Positions 43,142-52,330 of a DNA stretch of 64,000 nucleotides are shown here, in pieces. Made by a program: the position numbers and the translations under genes. Positions within the stretch are counted from its first letter, which is position 1. Every line of letters begins with the position of its first letter. The stretch is from Olivibacter jilunii. GTDB taxonomy: Bacteria > Bacteroidota > Bacteroidia > Sphingobacteriales > Sphingobacteriaceae. The stretch lies in NCBI RefSeq assembly GCF_900607235.1, contig NZ_LR027848.1:1105241-1169240 (forward strand). The letters run 5' to 3'. Below the pieces are notes generated by a model. It was not told the origin of the DNA. It did no database searches and saw only the letters and a program-made list of their open reading frames with translations.

Positions 43142-43981
43142 ATGACACAACAAAAAGATAAAGTTTGGTTCATTACCGGCACATCGCGTGGTTTTGGTCG
43201 TGTATGGGCGGAGGCCGCCTTAGCACGAGGCGATAAAGTAGCAGCAACGGCACGTAAGTTGGAAAGCATTGCCGATCTGAAAGATAAGTATGGCGAGCAA
43301 GTATTGACGGTAGCACTTGACGTAACGAAACCCGATCAGGTGAAAGAAGCAGTCACAGCCGCACATGCGCATTTTGGTAGGTTGGATATCGTGCTCAATA
43401 ATGCCGGCTACTCCTTGGTAGGAACTATCGAAGAAGCAAGCCCGGCAGATATCCGAGCACTTTACGAGACCAATATTTTAGGGCCGGTTGCCGTGATACA
43501 AGCCGCCTTGCCCTTGCTTCGAGAGCAGGGGTATGGCCATATCCTCGGTACTTCCAGCAACCTTGGCCATGTTACCATGCCGGTAATAGGCTATTACTGT
43601 TCTTCTAAATGGGCATTTGAGGCTATTCATGAAAGCTTAGCGGCGGAGGTAGCCCCTTTCGGTATTCAGGTAACGATTATTGAACCGGGGGCCTATGCTA
43701 CCGAATTCGGTAGTCAGGAATCCTTAAAGTTTGCGCAGGGTATGGAGGTATATACTGATTTCAAAGCTAAATTTGTAGACAGTTTAAAAACCATGGAAAG
43801 AGGCGATCCGGCAGCAACGCCACAGGCCTTGTTTAAAATGATAGACGCGGAACAGCCACCGCTGCGTTTCAACTTGGGTAGCCATAACCTATCAGGTACC
43901 CGAGCGGCTTACGCGCAACGATTGGCTATTTGGGAGGCTTGGGATGAGGTATCCCGCGCCGCTCAAGGTGAACCGAAATAA
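43142..43981 (+). CDS. SDR-family oxidoreductase
   Basis: 279 residues. VWFITGTSRGFGRVWAEAAL is the nucleotide-binding motif, NNAGYSLVGTIEEA the NNAG region, and TSSNLG with YYCSSKWAFEAIHESLA the catalytic Ser and Tyr-x-x-x-Lys. It is closely similar in plan to the SDR at 25986-26831 and likewise sits next to an AraC gene, here 36 bp upstream of it on the same strand. It is probably an NADP-dependent carbonyl reductase; the substrate is unknown. Confidence 0.9.
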   Translation: MTQQKDKVWFITGTSRGFGRVWAEAALARGDKVAATARKLESIADLKDKYGEQVLTVALDVTKPDQVKEAVTAAHAHFGRLDIVLNNAGYSLVGTIEEASPADIRALYETNILGPVAVIQAALPLLREQGYGHILGTSSNLGHVTMPVIGYYCSSKWAFEAIHESLAAEVAPFGIQVTIIEPGAYATEFGSQESLKFAQGMEVYTDFKAKFVDSLKTMERGDPAATPQALFKMIDAEQPPLRFNLGSHNLSGTRAAYAQRLAIWEAWDEVSRAAQGEPK

Positions 43982-44017
43982 AAAACAACCATAACCGGTT
44001 ATCATAACTAGCCGGTT

Positions 44018-44959
44018 ATGACTATATTAGCTGTTGGCATGAAAAAGGAAGAAAAAAGCTTGCATAAATTTGAATCGCTTTCAGATGCACATCGGGTTTT
44101 TGGTTTGCCTCAGCCCCGGCATCCGCTTATTAGCCTTATCAATGGAGCACACACTCAGATCGAACTTTTTAAAATTCCGCAACGTCACGTTTTGGGATTT
44201 TACAAAATCTCGTACAAGCCAAAGCTGAGCGGAAAGCTGAAGTATGGCCAAGGTTACTATGATTTTGATGAGGGAGGCCTGTTATTCGCTTCCCCCGGTC
44301 AGATAATAGGCGGTAATGATGATGAGGGCGCTGTATGTTCAGAATACACCCTGTTGATTCATCCCGATTTCTTTTTAGGATATCCCTTGACAAAAAAGAT
44401 TAGGCAGTATGGTTTTTTCTCTTATGCCGCCAACGAAACACTCCATTTGTCGGAAGAGGAGAAAGCAATCATCATGTCCATTTTCCGTAATATCGAAACA
44501 GAACTCAATAACCGGATTGACGACTTCAGTCAGGACGTAATGATCTCCCAGATCGAGTTGTTGCTTAATTATGCCAATCGCTTTTACAAGAGACAATTCA
44601 TTACGCGTAAGGTCGTTAGCAATGAGCTGTTGCAGAGACTAGAAGAGTTGTTAAACCAATATTTTGATCAAGAAATGCCGTCAAGCCAGGGCACGCCAAC
44701 TGTGAGCTACCTTGCTGAAAAGCTACATCTTTCGCCCAGCTATCTGAGTGATATGTTGCGTTCTCTAACAGGGCAGAACGCGCAACAGCATATTCATGCA
44801 AAAGTAATTGAAAAGGCTAAAGAGAAGCTTTCTACCACCAACTTATCCGTGAGTGAAGTAGCTTATGCACTAGGTTTTGAACATTCACAGTCATTCAGCA
44901 AGCTTTTTAAAATCAAAACGAAGCTATCACCGCAAGCGTTCCGGAACTCCTTTAATTAA
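44018..44959 (+). CDS. AraC-family transcriptional regulator
   Basis: 313 residues (an ATG 21 bp in, giving MKKEEKSLHKFESL, is equally plausible). The N-terminal sensor half includes FKIPQRHVLGFYKISYKPK and FDEGGLLFASPGQIIG. The C-terminal HTH_18 has VSYLAEKLHLSPSYLSDMLRSLTGQNAQQHIH and LSVSEVAYALGFEHSQSFSKLFKIKTKLSP. It follows the SDR gene by 36 bp in the same direction and probably autoregulates that pair. Confidence 0.92.
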   Translation: MTILAVGMKKEEKSLHKFESLSDAHRVFGLPQPRHPLISLINGAHTQIELFKIPQRHVLGFYKISYKPKLSGKLKYGQGYYDFDEGGLLFASPGQIIGGNDDEGAVCSEYTLLIHPDFFLGYPLTKKIRQYGFFSYAANETLHLSEEEKAIIMSIFRNIETELNNRIDDFSQDVMISQIELLLNYANRFYKRQFITRKVVSNELLQRLEELLNQYFDQEMPSSQGTPTVSYLAEKLHLSPSYLSDMLRSLTGQNAQQHIHAKVIEKAKEKLSTTNLSVSEVAYALGFEHSQSFSKLFKIKTKLSPQAFRNSFN

Positions 44960-45081
44960 ATATAAATTAGCTAATTCATCATTTTTAACCGCCGTTAGGG
45001 TGTTGTCGCCAATTCATTTAAATTGTCTAGCGTAAAAAAATTAAGGGTATTGCACATAATCAGTTACCTTTACATTGAATT

Positions 45082-46860
45082 ATGGCTAACCCTTACATCT
45101 CCCTATTACGCACCGCCTGGACTTATGCCCGAGGTGAGAAGAAACGCTATGTTTTCATATATGGGCTGTTTATTCTTGCCAGTGCAGCCTTTGCCACTTA
45201 TCCGCTACTGTATGGCTGGTTCATCAACGGTATACAGCAGGAAGGAGCTGCGTACCTACATTATGCTTGGCTCTATGTAGGGGCGTATATGCTTCTCAAG
45301 TTGGTGGAATGGAGTTTCCATGGACCGGCGAGAATACTTGAACAGAAGTTGGCATTCGCCCTTAGCCGAAATTTTTTGCAAGATCGTTATCATCAAACCT
45401 TACATCTTCCGGTGAAGTGGCATCAGGATAATCACTCCGGAATTACCATCAATAGAATCCGGAAAGCCTATACAGCCTTGAAATCCTTTTTTGAAAACGG
45501 ATTTATGTATACCTATGCATTGATGAAGTTTGTGTTCTCTCTCATTGCTATGATTGCTTTTTCGCCGTTGTTTGGGCTGATCGGTGTAGGTATCGGCATG
45601 CTGACGGTTTACGTCATTTTCAGGTTTGATAAGCCCTATATCAAGGCACTGGACGAAACAAACGAAAAAGATCATATCGTATCCGGAACACTGTTTGACA
45701 GCCTTTCTAATATCATCACCGTGATTACTTTGCGGCTACAGAATAGAATGGAAAAGAGTTTAATGGGGAAAGTAGCTGATGTTTATCCTCCTTATAAAAC
45801 GTCCGTACATGTAAATGAATTCAAATGGTTCATCGCCGATATGCTTGTAGCGCTTATTTATGTAGTTACCGTACTGGGATATATTTATCAGCACGGGCAG
45901 CCCGGTCAACTCTTTTTAATCGGTAATCTAGTTGCCCTGCTGGGATTTGTCAACCAGTTCACGAGCGTTTTTCATGACGTAGCTTGGCAATATACGCAGA
46001 TCGTTCAATTTAATACCGATGTGGAAACCTCCCGTCATATTAGCGATGCTTATCAACAACAGCATCAGGCCGAGGCTACGGTAGCACTACCAAATGAATG
46101 GCAGCAGGTTGAGGTACAGGGTTTGAATTTCTCGCATACCGAAACCTATTCTTCCGGTCAAAATGCGCACAGCCTGCATGATATTCATCTTACCATTCAA
46201 AGGGGGCAGAAGATTGCGTTGATTGGAGAAAGCGGCAGTGGTAAAAGCACGCTTATGGCCATACTAAGGGGCTTATATACCTATCAGTCCGATACACGTA
46301 TTAGATTAGATGGAAGTAAGCAAATTGATGCTGCTAGCTTGGCCGATGCTGTCACCCTCTTCCCGCAAGAGCCGGAAATATTTGAAAACACGATCAAGCA
46401 CAATATCACCCTAGGGCTTCCCTTTTCTGATGAGGAAGTGATGGAAGTCTGTCGAATTGCTCATTTTGCAGAAGTCGTACAAACCCTTCCCAAAGGTTTG
46501 GAGTCGCACATTCAAGAAAAGGGTGTAAATCTTAGCGGAGGACAAAAACAACGACTGGCCCTTGCGCGAGGTATACTAGCGGCGCGATCAAGCAGTATTG
46601 TCTTGCTAGACGAGCCCACCAGCAGCATAGACCCTAAAACAGAGGTTAAAATCTATCAACATCTTTTTGAAGAATTTAAAGAAAAAGCACTTATCTCCAG
46701 TTTGCATCGCTTATACTTACTTCCATATTTCGATTATATTTACATTCTGCAAAATGGAAGAATAGTTGATGAAGGTAATTTTGTCGATTTGAAGGCACGT
46801 AGTGTGCTATTTGATGAGCTGTGGAAACATCAACGGGAAAACAGCCAGACCGGTAATTAA
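45082..46860 (+). CDS. ABC exporter, fused permease and ATPase
   Basis: 592 residues in the half-transporter layout: a six-helix membrane domain (about 1-310, starting YVFIYGLFILASAAFATYPLLYGWF), then the nucleotide-binding domain. Walker A is GESGSGKST (382-390), the Q-loop is TLFPQEPEIFENT, the signature LSGGQKQRLALARG, Walker B SIVLLDEPTSSID, and the switch His is in ISSLHRLYL. It would homodimerise in the inner membrane and export lipids, peptides or drugs. It stands alone, with no adaptor or outer-membrane partner nearby. Confidence 0.93.
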   Translation: MANPYISLLRTAWTYARGEKKRYVFIYGLFILASAAFATYPLLYGWFINGIQQEGAAYLHYAWLYVGAYMLLKLVEWSFHGPARILEQKLAFALSRNFLQDRYHQTLHLPVKWHQDNHSGITINRIRKAYTALKSFFENGFMYTYALMKFVFSLIAMIAFSPLFGLIGVGIGMLTVYVIFRFDKPYIKALDETNEKDHIVSGTLFDSLSNIITVITLRLQNRMEKSLMGKVADVYPPYKTSVHVNEFKWFIADMLVALIYVVTVLGYIYQHGQPGQLFLIGNLVALLGFVNQFTSVFHDVAWQYTQIVQFNTDVETSRHISDAYQQQHQAEATVALPNEWQQVEVQGLNFSHTETYSSGQNAHSLHDIHLTIQRGQKIALIGESGSGKSTLMAILRGLYTYQSDTRIRLDGSKQIDAASLADAVTLFPQEPEIFENTIKHNITLGLPFSDEEVMEVCRIAHFAEVVQTLPKGLESHIQEKGVNLSGGQKQRLALARGILAARSSSIVLLDEPTSSIDPKTEVKIYQHLFEEFKEKALISSLHRLYLLPYFDYIYILQNGRIVDEGNFVDLKARSVLFDELWKHQRENSQTGN

Positions 46861-46954
46861 GCAATTGAAATTTAATCAACATATCAGGCTTTGATAAGTA
46901 CCCCTATTTGATGAAATAAACTAATTGCGATATTCAATAGTGGTCACATCCATA

Positions 46955-47374
46955 TCATAACGAGCTACCGGTATTGTTGGGTTTTTGTTGAACTGCTAAT
47001 AGAAAAGCAGCTGCACTACCCACCCATACCGAATAATCGAGCGGTGCTTTTATTCCCAAAGAAACGGACATTGAAAGCGCAAATAGCAACAGTAGAATTC
47101 CCGTAGCAATAGCGGTCCATTTTAATTTAAAGCCCAAAATCAGTAATAGCGATAACACAATTTCCAAAAAAGTGGCTGCATAAGCGGAAAATCTGCTTAA
47201 AGTTGGAGGAAGAAAAAATGTGAGCGTTGCCGTATATTCTTCAAAACGCTGCCAGTTTCCCCAGGCTGAATTATCTCCCCAAAAACCTAGTCTGTCTGCA
47301 ACTGCTGAGAGCATCGTCATAGCAAGAGCAAACCTTAAAAACAGTTGCGGAAATTGTACTAATTTCATGGCCAT
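46955..47374 (-). CDS. DoxX-family membrane protein
   Basis: 139 residues, four predicted membrane helices (LFLRFALAMTMLSAVADRLGFWG; FSAYAATFLEIVLSLLLILGF; WTAIATGILLLLFALSMSVSLG; YSVWVGSAAAFLLAV). The first helix with its R-F-x-x-A start and the second with an internal Glu are typical of DoxX/DoxD proteins, quinone-linked or of unknown role. It is divergent from the alpha/beta hydrolase across 191 bp that contain a long palindrome. Confidence 0.85.
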   Translation of the reverse strand: MAMKLVQFPQLFLRFALAMTMLSAVADRLGFWGDNSAWGNWQRFEEYTATLTFFLPPTLSRFSAYAATFLEIVLSLLLILGFKLKWTAIATGILLLLFALSMSVSLGIKAPLDYSVWVGSAAAFLLAVQQKPNNTGSSL

Positions 47375-47466
47375 AGCTAAATTTTTAAATTAACAGTACA
47401 AAATTACTAACAGAAAAGCACATGAAACTTAAGTTGGTTTAAGAAATGCAATACAGACTTTCTTTC

Positions 47467-47515
47467 CAATCGTTCAGAACAAATATAACATGCATATGTT
47501 ATTTCTAAACGATTG
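47467..47515. promoter_or_regulatory. Long palindrome between divergent DoxX and hydrolase genes
   Basis: The outer arms CAATCGTT (47467-47474) and AACGATTG (47508-47515) are perfect complements. The inner arms ATAACAT (47485-47491) and ATGTTAT (47496-47502) are also perfect around GCAT. Between divergent genes this fits an operator better than a terminator. Confidence 0.5.
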
Positions 47516-47565
47516 CGGTATAACTCTTTGGGTTAAGCCTGTATATTTCAGTTAAATACAATGGC

Positions 47566-48435
47566 ATGTCGAGGCAAATCTACAACAGAACCATCAAAAT
47601 CGATGGAATTGATATTTTCTACCGGGAGGCTGGCGATAGAAAATATCCATCCCTATTGCTATTACATGGATTCCCGACGTCATCCGTAGCTTTCAAAAAT
47701 TTAATGATTGCCATGTCTGATCAGTATCATCTTGTCGCTCCGGATTATCCCGGATTTGGCTTCAGTGAATTTCCCGTGCCGGATACTTTTGACTATACGT
47801 TCGGGAATCTATCTGTTTTGATAAACAAACTGACTGAGGCGATAGATTTAAACAAATACTTTATTTATCTCCATGACTATGGTGCACCGATTGGACTTCA
47901 ACTATGCATCAATCACCCGGAGAAGATTGCAGGTATTATTGTTCAGAGCGGTAATGCGCACCGAGAAGGTATGGGACCTGAATGGGACGAGTATATCGAC
48001 TACTGGTACAACCCAACGGCTGAAAAGAAAAAAAAGCTCATTAAGTTTTTAAGCGTAGAAGGTATAAAAAACCAATACTTCGGTGGGCTTCCCAAAGAAA
48101 CATTATCGAGGGTCAGTCCGGAATTTTGGATGCTTGACTGGGAGTTTTTGAAGAGGCCGGGTAATATTGAAAAGCAGTTTGAGTTAAACTGTGATTTCAA
48201 AACCCACCTAGAAATGTTTCCTGTTTACCAGGCCTATTTTCGCGAACACCAACCACCGGCCCTTGTCATTTGGGGAAAATATGAAATTTTCTTTTCTGTG
48301 AAAGAAGTGCCTTGTTATAAGCAGGATCTGCCCAACGCGCAAATTCATATTTTAGATGGAGGGCACGATGTGCTGGATACCCATTTTGATGAGGTGCTAA
48401 CGTTAATAAGGAATTTTGTAAAATTTTTGTCCTAA
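47566..48435 (+). CDS. Alpha/beta hydrolase, haloalkane dehalogenase/epoxide hydrolase-like
   Basis: 289 residues, no signal peptide. LLLLHGFPTSSVAF gives the oxyanion-hole HGFPTSS, and the nucleophile elbow is LHDYGAPIG with Asp (about 104), not Ser. That Asp is the mark of haloalkane dehalogenases and epoxide hydrolases. The lid has EYIDYWYNPTAEKK and FWMLDWEFLKRP. The acid is likely in LVIWGKYEIFF and the His in LDGGHDVLDTH. It is monocistronic, divergent from DoxX. Which of the two reactions it does cannot be decided here. Confidence 0.9.
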   Translation: MSRQIYNRTIKIDGIDIFYREAGDRKYPSLLLLHGFPTSSVAFKNLMIAMSDQYHLVAPDYPGFGFSEFPVPDTFDYTFGNLSVLINKLTEAIDLNKYFIYLHDYGAPIGLQLCINHPEKIAGIIVQSGNAHREGMGPEWDEYIDYWYNPTAEKKKKLIKFLSVEGIKNQYFGGLPKETLSRVSPEFWMLDWEFLKRPGNIEKQFELNCDFKTHLEMFPVYQAYFREHQPPALVIWGKYEIFFSVKEVPCYKQDLPNAQIHILDGGHDVLDTHFDEVLTLIRNFVKFLS

Positions 48436-48573
48436 CAGCTCCCTACTAACCGTCATCCGCTTTAATCCAATTTAGTCAACAACTTATTTCATGTTTCATT
48501 ATTGTATTGGTATTACCTTTAAATAAGACCCGTCCGTTGTTCAAAGGAAGCCAGCGGCTGTAAAGTAGCCAGC

Positions 48574-49206
48574 CTATAATTGCTTTCTCGGCAGTGCTTT
48601 TACCAGTTCTTCGGTTGTCAATATGAGATGGGCATACGTAGGCCCATTAAGTACATGTGCTGCATGCATCATTTCCTTAGTAAAGGCAGCGGTGGCGTCC
48701 TTTACTAAGGTTACATGATAACCTAATTCCATCGCAAATCGACAGGTGCCTTCGACACAGGTATTGGCTAGCAAACCAATAGCTATCACGTGACTAATAC
48801 CTCGCTGTTTTAGCAACATGTCTAAGTCTGTATTGGCAAAACCACTTTGCGCCCAATGCTCCTTAACAACAATATCTCCATCTTGGGGAGCAAAATCTGG
48901 GTGCCAGTCACCTCCCCAAGTACCCTTTGCGAATGAATGACGGTCCATAATAGCCAGCTGCGTCGGGTTAGGGTACCTCCAGTATTGATAGTCAGTGGAT
49001 TCCCACCGTTTATGGGGCACGATAAACACAGGGATATCAGCTTGTCGGACCGCTTTTACAATAGTACGAAGATTATTTAACAGGTTGTTATCTTCAGCGA
49101 CATCTTTAACCCTCGGCCAAATTTTTCCCCCTTCTGACAAAAAATCATTGTAAGGATCAATAAACAATAATGCGGTATTGTCGCCTTCGTATGTTTGAAT
49201 TCTCAT
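48574..49206 (-). CDS. Isochorismatase-like cysteine hydrolase
   Basis: 210 residues. ALLFIDPYNDFLS carries the first Asp of the Asp-Lys-Cys triad, VVKEHWAQSGFANTDLD the Lys, and AIGLLANTCVEGTCRFAMELGY the nucleophilic Cys with the cis-peptide region. Family members are isochorismatases, nicotinamidases and other amidases; the specificity is open. It is the last gene of the series 52849-48574, 25 bp after the SRPBCC-like gene. Confidence 0.88.
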   Translation of the reverse strand: MRIQTYEGDNTALLFIDPYNDFLSEGGKIWPRVKDVAEDNNLLNNLRTIVKAVRQADIPVFIVPHKRWESTDYQYWRYPNPTQLAIMDRHSFAKGTWGGDWHPDFAPQDGDIVVKEHWAQSGFANTDLDMLLKQRGISHVIAIGLLANTCVEGTCRFAMELGYHVTLVKDATAAFTKEMMHAAHVLNGPTYAHLILTTEELVKALPRKQL

Positions 49207-49231
49207 TTTCCTTCAAATTTTGCAAACCATA

Positions 49232-49762
49232 TTAATTATTTCTGAAAGCATATCGTTCAATACTTTTTGCGAACAGAGGAGTCTCGCTTTGATTGTGATA
49301 AATCGATACCGGCTGCCGTTGGCTTTTGAATAATTCAAATGGAATCCCTTGTTTTTCAATACTTTTTATAAATTCCTCAGTGGGTTTTGAAATAACTCGG
49401 TTCGTGAATTCGCAGGTGTTATCGTCAATCTTTTTTACGCTCATCTCCCAATGAACAAGAATGTTAATGTGTCCGCTAGGTGTAAATATGTCAGAGACGG
49501 ATTCCAATATAAGATGCGATGGCTTTGATACCTTTTCAATATAATGCTGAACCATTAGGCTTCCTCCAAGAACTTCAACATTTACAGACATCCTTTTACC
49601 GTCTGGCGACGTGGTAACACCCGAAGTAACGTGGGCAGGCGAACACGCTTGATATTCATGTTCAGGAAGCGTAAAGCACCATTCCGGAATGTTAATTTTT
49701 TCAATCGGTGCGTTGATCATAGCTGTAAAGCTTGAATCAACAATAACTTGTTCATTTTGCAT
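49232..49762 (-). CDS. SRPBCC-like protein of unknown function
   Basis: 176 residues without signal peptide or membrane segment. The opening VDSSFTAMINAPIEKINIPEWCFTLPEHEYQAC, the middle RMSVNVEVLGGSLMVQHYIEKV and the later INILVHWEMSVKKIDDNTCEFTNRVISKP suggest a START/SRPBCC-type ligand-binding fold, but the match is not strong. It is located between NMO (44 bp) and the isochorismatase-like gene (25 bp) on one strand, so it probably binds a related small molecule. Confidence 0.75.
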   Translation of the reverse strand: MQNEQVIVDSSFTAMINAPIEKINIPEWCFTLPEHEYQACSPAHVTSGVTTSPDGKRMSVNVEVLGGSLMVQHYIEKVSKPSHLILESVSDIFTPSGHINILVHWEMSVKKIDDNTCEFTNRVISKPTEEFIKSIEKQGIPFELFKSQRQPVSIYHNQSETPLFAKSIERYAFRNN

Positions 49763-49806
49763 ACTAATCGCGTTTAATTAATTATTTTGATTGCATTTTA
49801 ATGATG

Positions 49807-50892
49807 TTAAGCTTTTAGCTGTTTAAGATATGCTGTTGTTTCTTTAACTATTGTTTGCATTAGCTCATTTGCTTTGGTGTGTTTTAAGATAGGAGCTATC
49901 TGGCCGCCCCAAAAGAATATCATGTCCCACTTTTCTTGTTCAATTGCGGCTTTCCGGATATGCGACATAAATTGCGTTTGCAACGGAAAGGGCAAAAAAT
50001 TCATTTCTTGAGGGATTAAGTCCTGAGCGATACGATTAATTAATCCTCGGCCTAATCTTCCGGTAAAAGCTTTCGATAGCATGGTATATCGGGCTGCATC
50101 AGAAAACAACATCTGTTTGTGAAAGGTAGTAGCATTCGATTCGTCTGTAGCCAAGAAAGCTGTTCCAATTTGCACCGCATCCGCACCGAGCGTCAACGCT
50201 GCTGCAACGCCTTTTGCGTTAGCTATACCACCAGCGGCTATAACTGGTGTTTTTACCTTCTCTTTAATAAGCTGAAGCAATACAAATGTTCCAACGGTGG
50301 ATTGCTCGGCTGATGCTAGAAACGAAGGCCGATGCCCTCCAGCTTCGAATCCTGACGCGACGATCATATCGACACCGGCGGTTTCTAAAGCGATAGCTTC
50401 ATCCAGTGTGGTTGCAGTTCCAATTGTCACAATATTTAATTTATGGCATTGTTCCAAAACAGTAGCAGAGGGGATACCGAATATAAAGCTAAATACAGGC
50501 GGACGTTGTTGCAAAATTATTTCCACCTGGTTTTCAAAACGAGTTTTGAAGGGCGCTGGTTTCTCTGGCAGGTCTATCCCTAACTCATCAAAATAAGGTT
50601 TGAATACTTGCTGCGATTGCTTAAATTGCTCATCTGACACCGTATCATCTACTGCGTCTGTATCAGATACCCACAGGTTGATATTGTATGGCTTATTAGT
50701 AGCCGCCTTTATCTGGCGGATCAATTCGTTTATCTCCTGTGGACTTAACGTGTACGCTCCATAACCGCCGAGGCCTCCTGCATTGGATACTGTTGATACC
50801 AGTTCTACAGATGACAGCTTGCCGCCAAACGGCCCTTGTAGTATTGGGTATTGTATACCCATAATTTTAGATACTTTTGTTTTATACCACAT
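49807..50892 (-). CDS. Nitronate monooxygenase-family flavoenzyme
   Basis: 361 residues folding as an FMN TIM barrel: YPILQGPFGGKLSSVELVSTVSNAGGLGGYGA at the start, the catalytic-base motif VASGFEAGGHRPSF, then TPVIAAGGIANAKGVAAALTLGADAVQIGTAFLA for phosphate binding. Class I nitronate monooxygenases oxidise propionate 3-nitronate and alkyl nitronates, and relatives reduce quinones. It lies inside the seven-gene minus-strand series, 13 bp after the NTF2-like gene. It is the best clue that the operon detoxifies nitro compounds or reactive electrophiles. Confidence 0.9.
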   Translation of the reverse strand: MWYKTKVSKIMGIQYPILQGPFGGKLSSVELVSTVSNAGGLGGYGAYTLSPQEINELIRQIKAATNKPYNINLWVSDTDAVDDTVSDEQFKQSQQVFKPYFDELGIDLPEKPAPFKTRFENQVEIILQQRPPVFSFIFGIPSATVLEQCHKLNIVTIGTATTLDEAIALETAGVDMIVASGFEAGGHRPSFLASAEQSTVGTFVLLQLIKEKVKTPVIAAGGIANAKGVAAALTLGADAVQIGTAFLATDESNATTFHKQMLFSDAARYTMLSKAFTGRLGRGLINRIAQDLIPQEMNFLPFPLQTQFMSHIRKAAIEQEKWDMIFFWGGQIAPILKHTKANELMQTIVKETTAYLKQLKA

Positions 50893-50905
50893 AACACCAT
50901 AATTA

Positions 50906-51286
50906 TTATTTGATTACATTGGTTAACATTTTATTCACGATAAGCCACTGCCCGTTAACTCGATGAAAGGACAGAAATTCATCATAATTAAAATCATACA
51001 TCTTAACGTGTAGCTTGACGACAGCAATAGAGTTAATTATATCGATTGATATAAGGGTTCCTTTAAAAGGTTTCCCAGAGTTTTTAACGCTTTGGCGGTT
51101 TTTGACACCATCTAGGTATTGTTCAAGCGTTTTGGCATAAGGTACACCATTTACATCGCCTAATACAAGTGCGTTAGGATGATATACCTTACGCAACCTG
51201 TCAACATCACCCTTGTAAATACCTTTAAGGTAAAAATCTTCTAGCGCATAGGTAATTGCCGCTAATTCGTCCCTGTTGTTATCCAT
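50906..51286 (-). CDS. NTF2/SnoaL-like protein
   Basis: 126 residues. AITYALEDFYLKGIYKGDVDRLRKVYHPNALVLGDVNG is the start of an NTF2-like or lumazine-binding-type fold, and LISIDIINSIAVVKLHVKMYDFNYDEFLSFHRVNGQWLIVNKMLTNV completes the sheet. It is cytoplasmic, possibly a hydratase, isomerase or carrier in the pathway of its neighbours. It lies 70 bp after the SDR and 13 bp before NMO. Confidence 0.82.
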   Translation of the reverse strand: MDNNRDELAAITYALEDFYLKGIYKGDVDRLRKVYHPNALVLGDVNGVPYAKTLEQYLDGVKNRQSVKNSGKPFKGTLISIDIINSIAVVKLHVKMYDFNYDEFLSFHRVNGQWLIVNKMLTNVIK

Positions 51287-51356
51287 TGTGTTTTGATTTT
51301 GTACTTCGGGTACTTGAAAGAAATAAGACCAAAAGATAATAAAAATATATTTCCAC

Positions 51357-52091
51357 TTAATTCAAGTGATGGCCAGCGGCCATACCGCCATCTACATTAA
51401 TGATAGCACCGCTAATGAAATTGCTCTTAGCAACTGTATAAACCATCTCAGCGACATCTTCTACCTCGCCTACACGATTTAGCAGGTGTAAGGTCGCACT
51501 TTCATCTGCTTTGTTTCCGTGCATCGGTGTGCGGATAGTACCGGGTGCTATGGTATTCACCCTAATGTTGTTTTTCCCAAACTCAGCTGCAAGCTGTATT
51601 GTAAGGGCATGTATTGCTCCTTTGGATGCCATTTGTGCAGAGATGGGCAGCCCGCCAAGTGCATGATTTACTAATGGTGTACCAATGTTGATCACAACGC
51701 CGTTGCGTTGTTTAAGCATTTGCGGAATAACCGCTTGGGTTGTAAAGAAAGTCCCTTTTAAATTTGTGTTTAAAAAGCGATCCAAGTACGCCTCGTCTAC
51801 TTGTAGGAAGGGTTTAGTTTCGAAGATACCAGCATTGTTTATCAATACATCCACTGAACCAAATCTGTCGAGGGCTATAGCAGCGAGTTTTTTCCCTGTT
51901 TTTCGATCACTTACATTACCTGCCATCATTGCAAGATTTTCACCTGCACCTAATTCGTGATAAATTTCCCTGAGTTTTTCAGCGGTTGATGAATTGATCA
52001 CTACATGATCGCCTTTTTCCAAAAAGTGGCGAGCTACTTCTTTACCAATGCCTGAAGAAGCACCAGTTACTATTATTGTTTGCTTTTTCAT
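51357..52091 (-). CDS. SDR-family oxidoreductase
   Basis: 244 residues. VTGASSGIGKEVARHFLEKG is the cofactor motif, INNAGIFETKPF the NNAG motif, INIGTP replaces the usual Ser-Ser region with a Gly-Thr, and the usual Tyr of YxxxK appears replaced in ISAQMASKGAIHALT, where Met/Ala precede SKG. The Lys is present but the Tyr is not obvious, which would alter catalysis and deserves checking. The C-terminus has FISGAIINVDGGMAAG. It starts 4 bp after the tautomerase stop and is co-transcribed with it. Confidence 0.88.
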   Translation of the reverse strand: MKKQTIIVTGASSGIGKEVARHFLEKGDHVVINSSTAEKLREIYHELGAGENLAMMAGNVSDRKTGKKLAAIALDRFGSVDVLINNAGIFETKPFLQVDEAYLDRFLNTNLKGTFFTTQAVIPQMLKQRNGVVINIGTPLVNHALGGLPISAQMASKGAIHALTIQLAAEFGKNNIRVNTIAPGTIRTPMHGNKADESATLHLLNRVGEVEDVAEMVYTVAKSNFISGAIINVDGGMAAGHHLN

Positions 52092-52095
52092 TTTA

Positions 52096-52314
52096 TTATT
52101 TTCTATCGGCAGTAATACCTTTTTCTCTTAAAATTGATACCTGCTCTCCGGCAAATCCCCAGTCATCCAGGTCAATTTCCTGTATCACAACATGAGTTAA
52201 TTGCGGATCTTTATTCAATATATCTGTTATTAAGGAGGTAATTCCACTAATTAACTTTTGTTTTTGTTCTCTTGTAACTCCTTCGCGAGTAACTTCGATT
52301 TTTACGTACGGCAT
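52096..52314 (-). CDS. 4-oxalocrotonate tautomerase-family enzyme
   Basis: 72 residues from MPYVKIEVTREGVTREQ; this start is chosen because it leaves Pro as residue 1 after Met removal, and that Pro is the catalytic base of the family. An upstream ATG adds eight residues and would abolish the N-terminal Pro. The C-terminal THVVIQEIDLDDWGFAGEQV is typical. Such enzymes tautomerise unsaturated keto acids or dehalogenate. It lies between YceI (16 bp) and the SDR (4 bp). Confidence 0.88.
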   Translation of the reverse strand: MPYVKIEVTREGVTREQKQKLISGITSLITDILNKDPQLTHVVIQEIDLDDWGFAGEQVSILREKGITADRK

Positions 52315-52330
52315 AATTGTAATTTTAACT

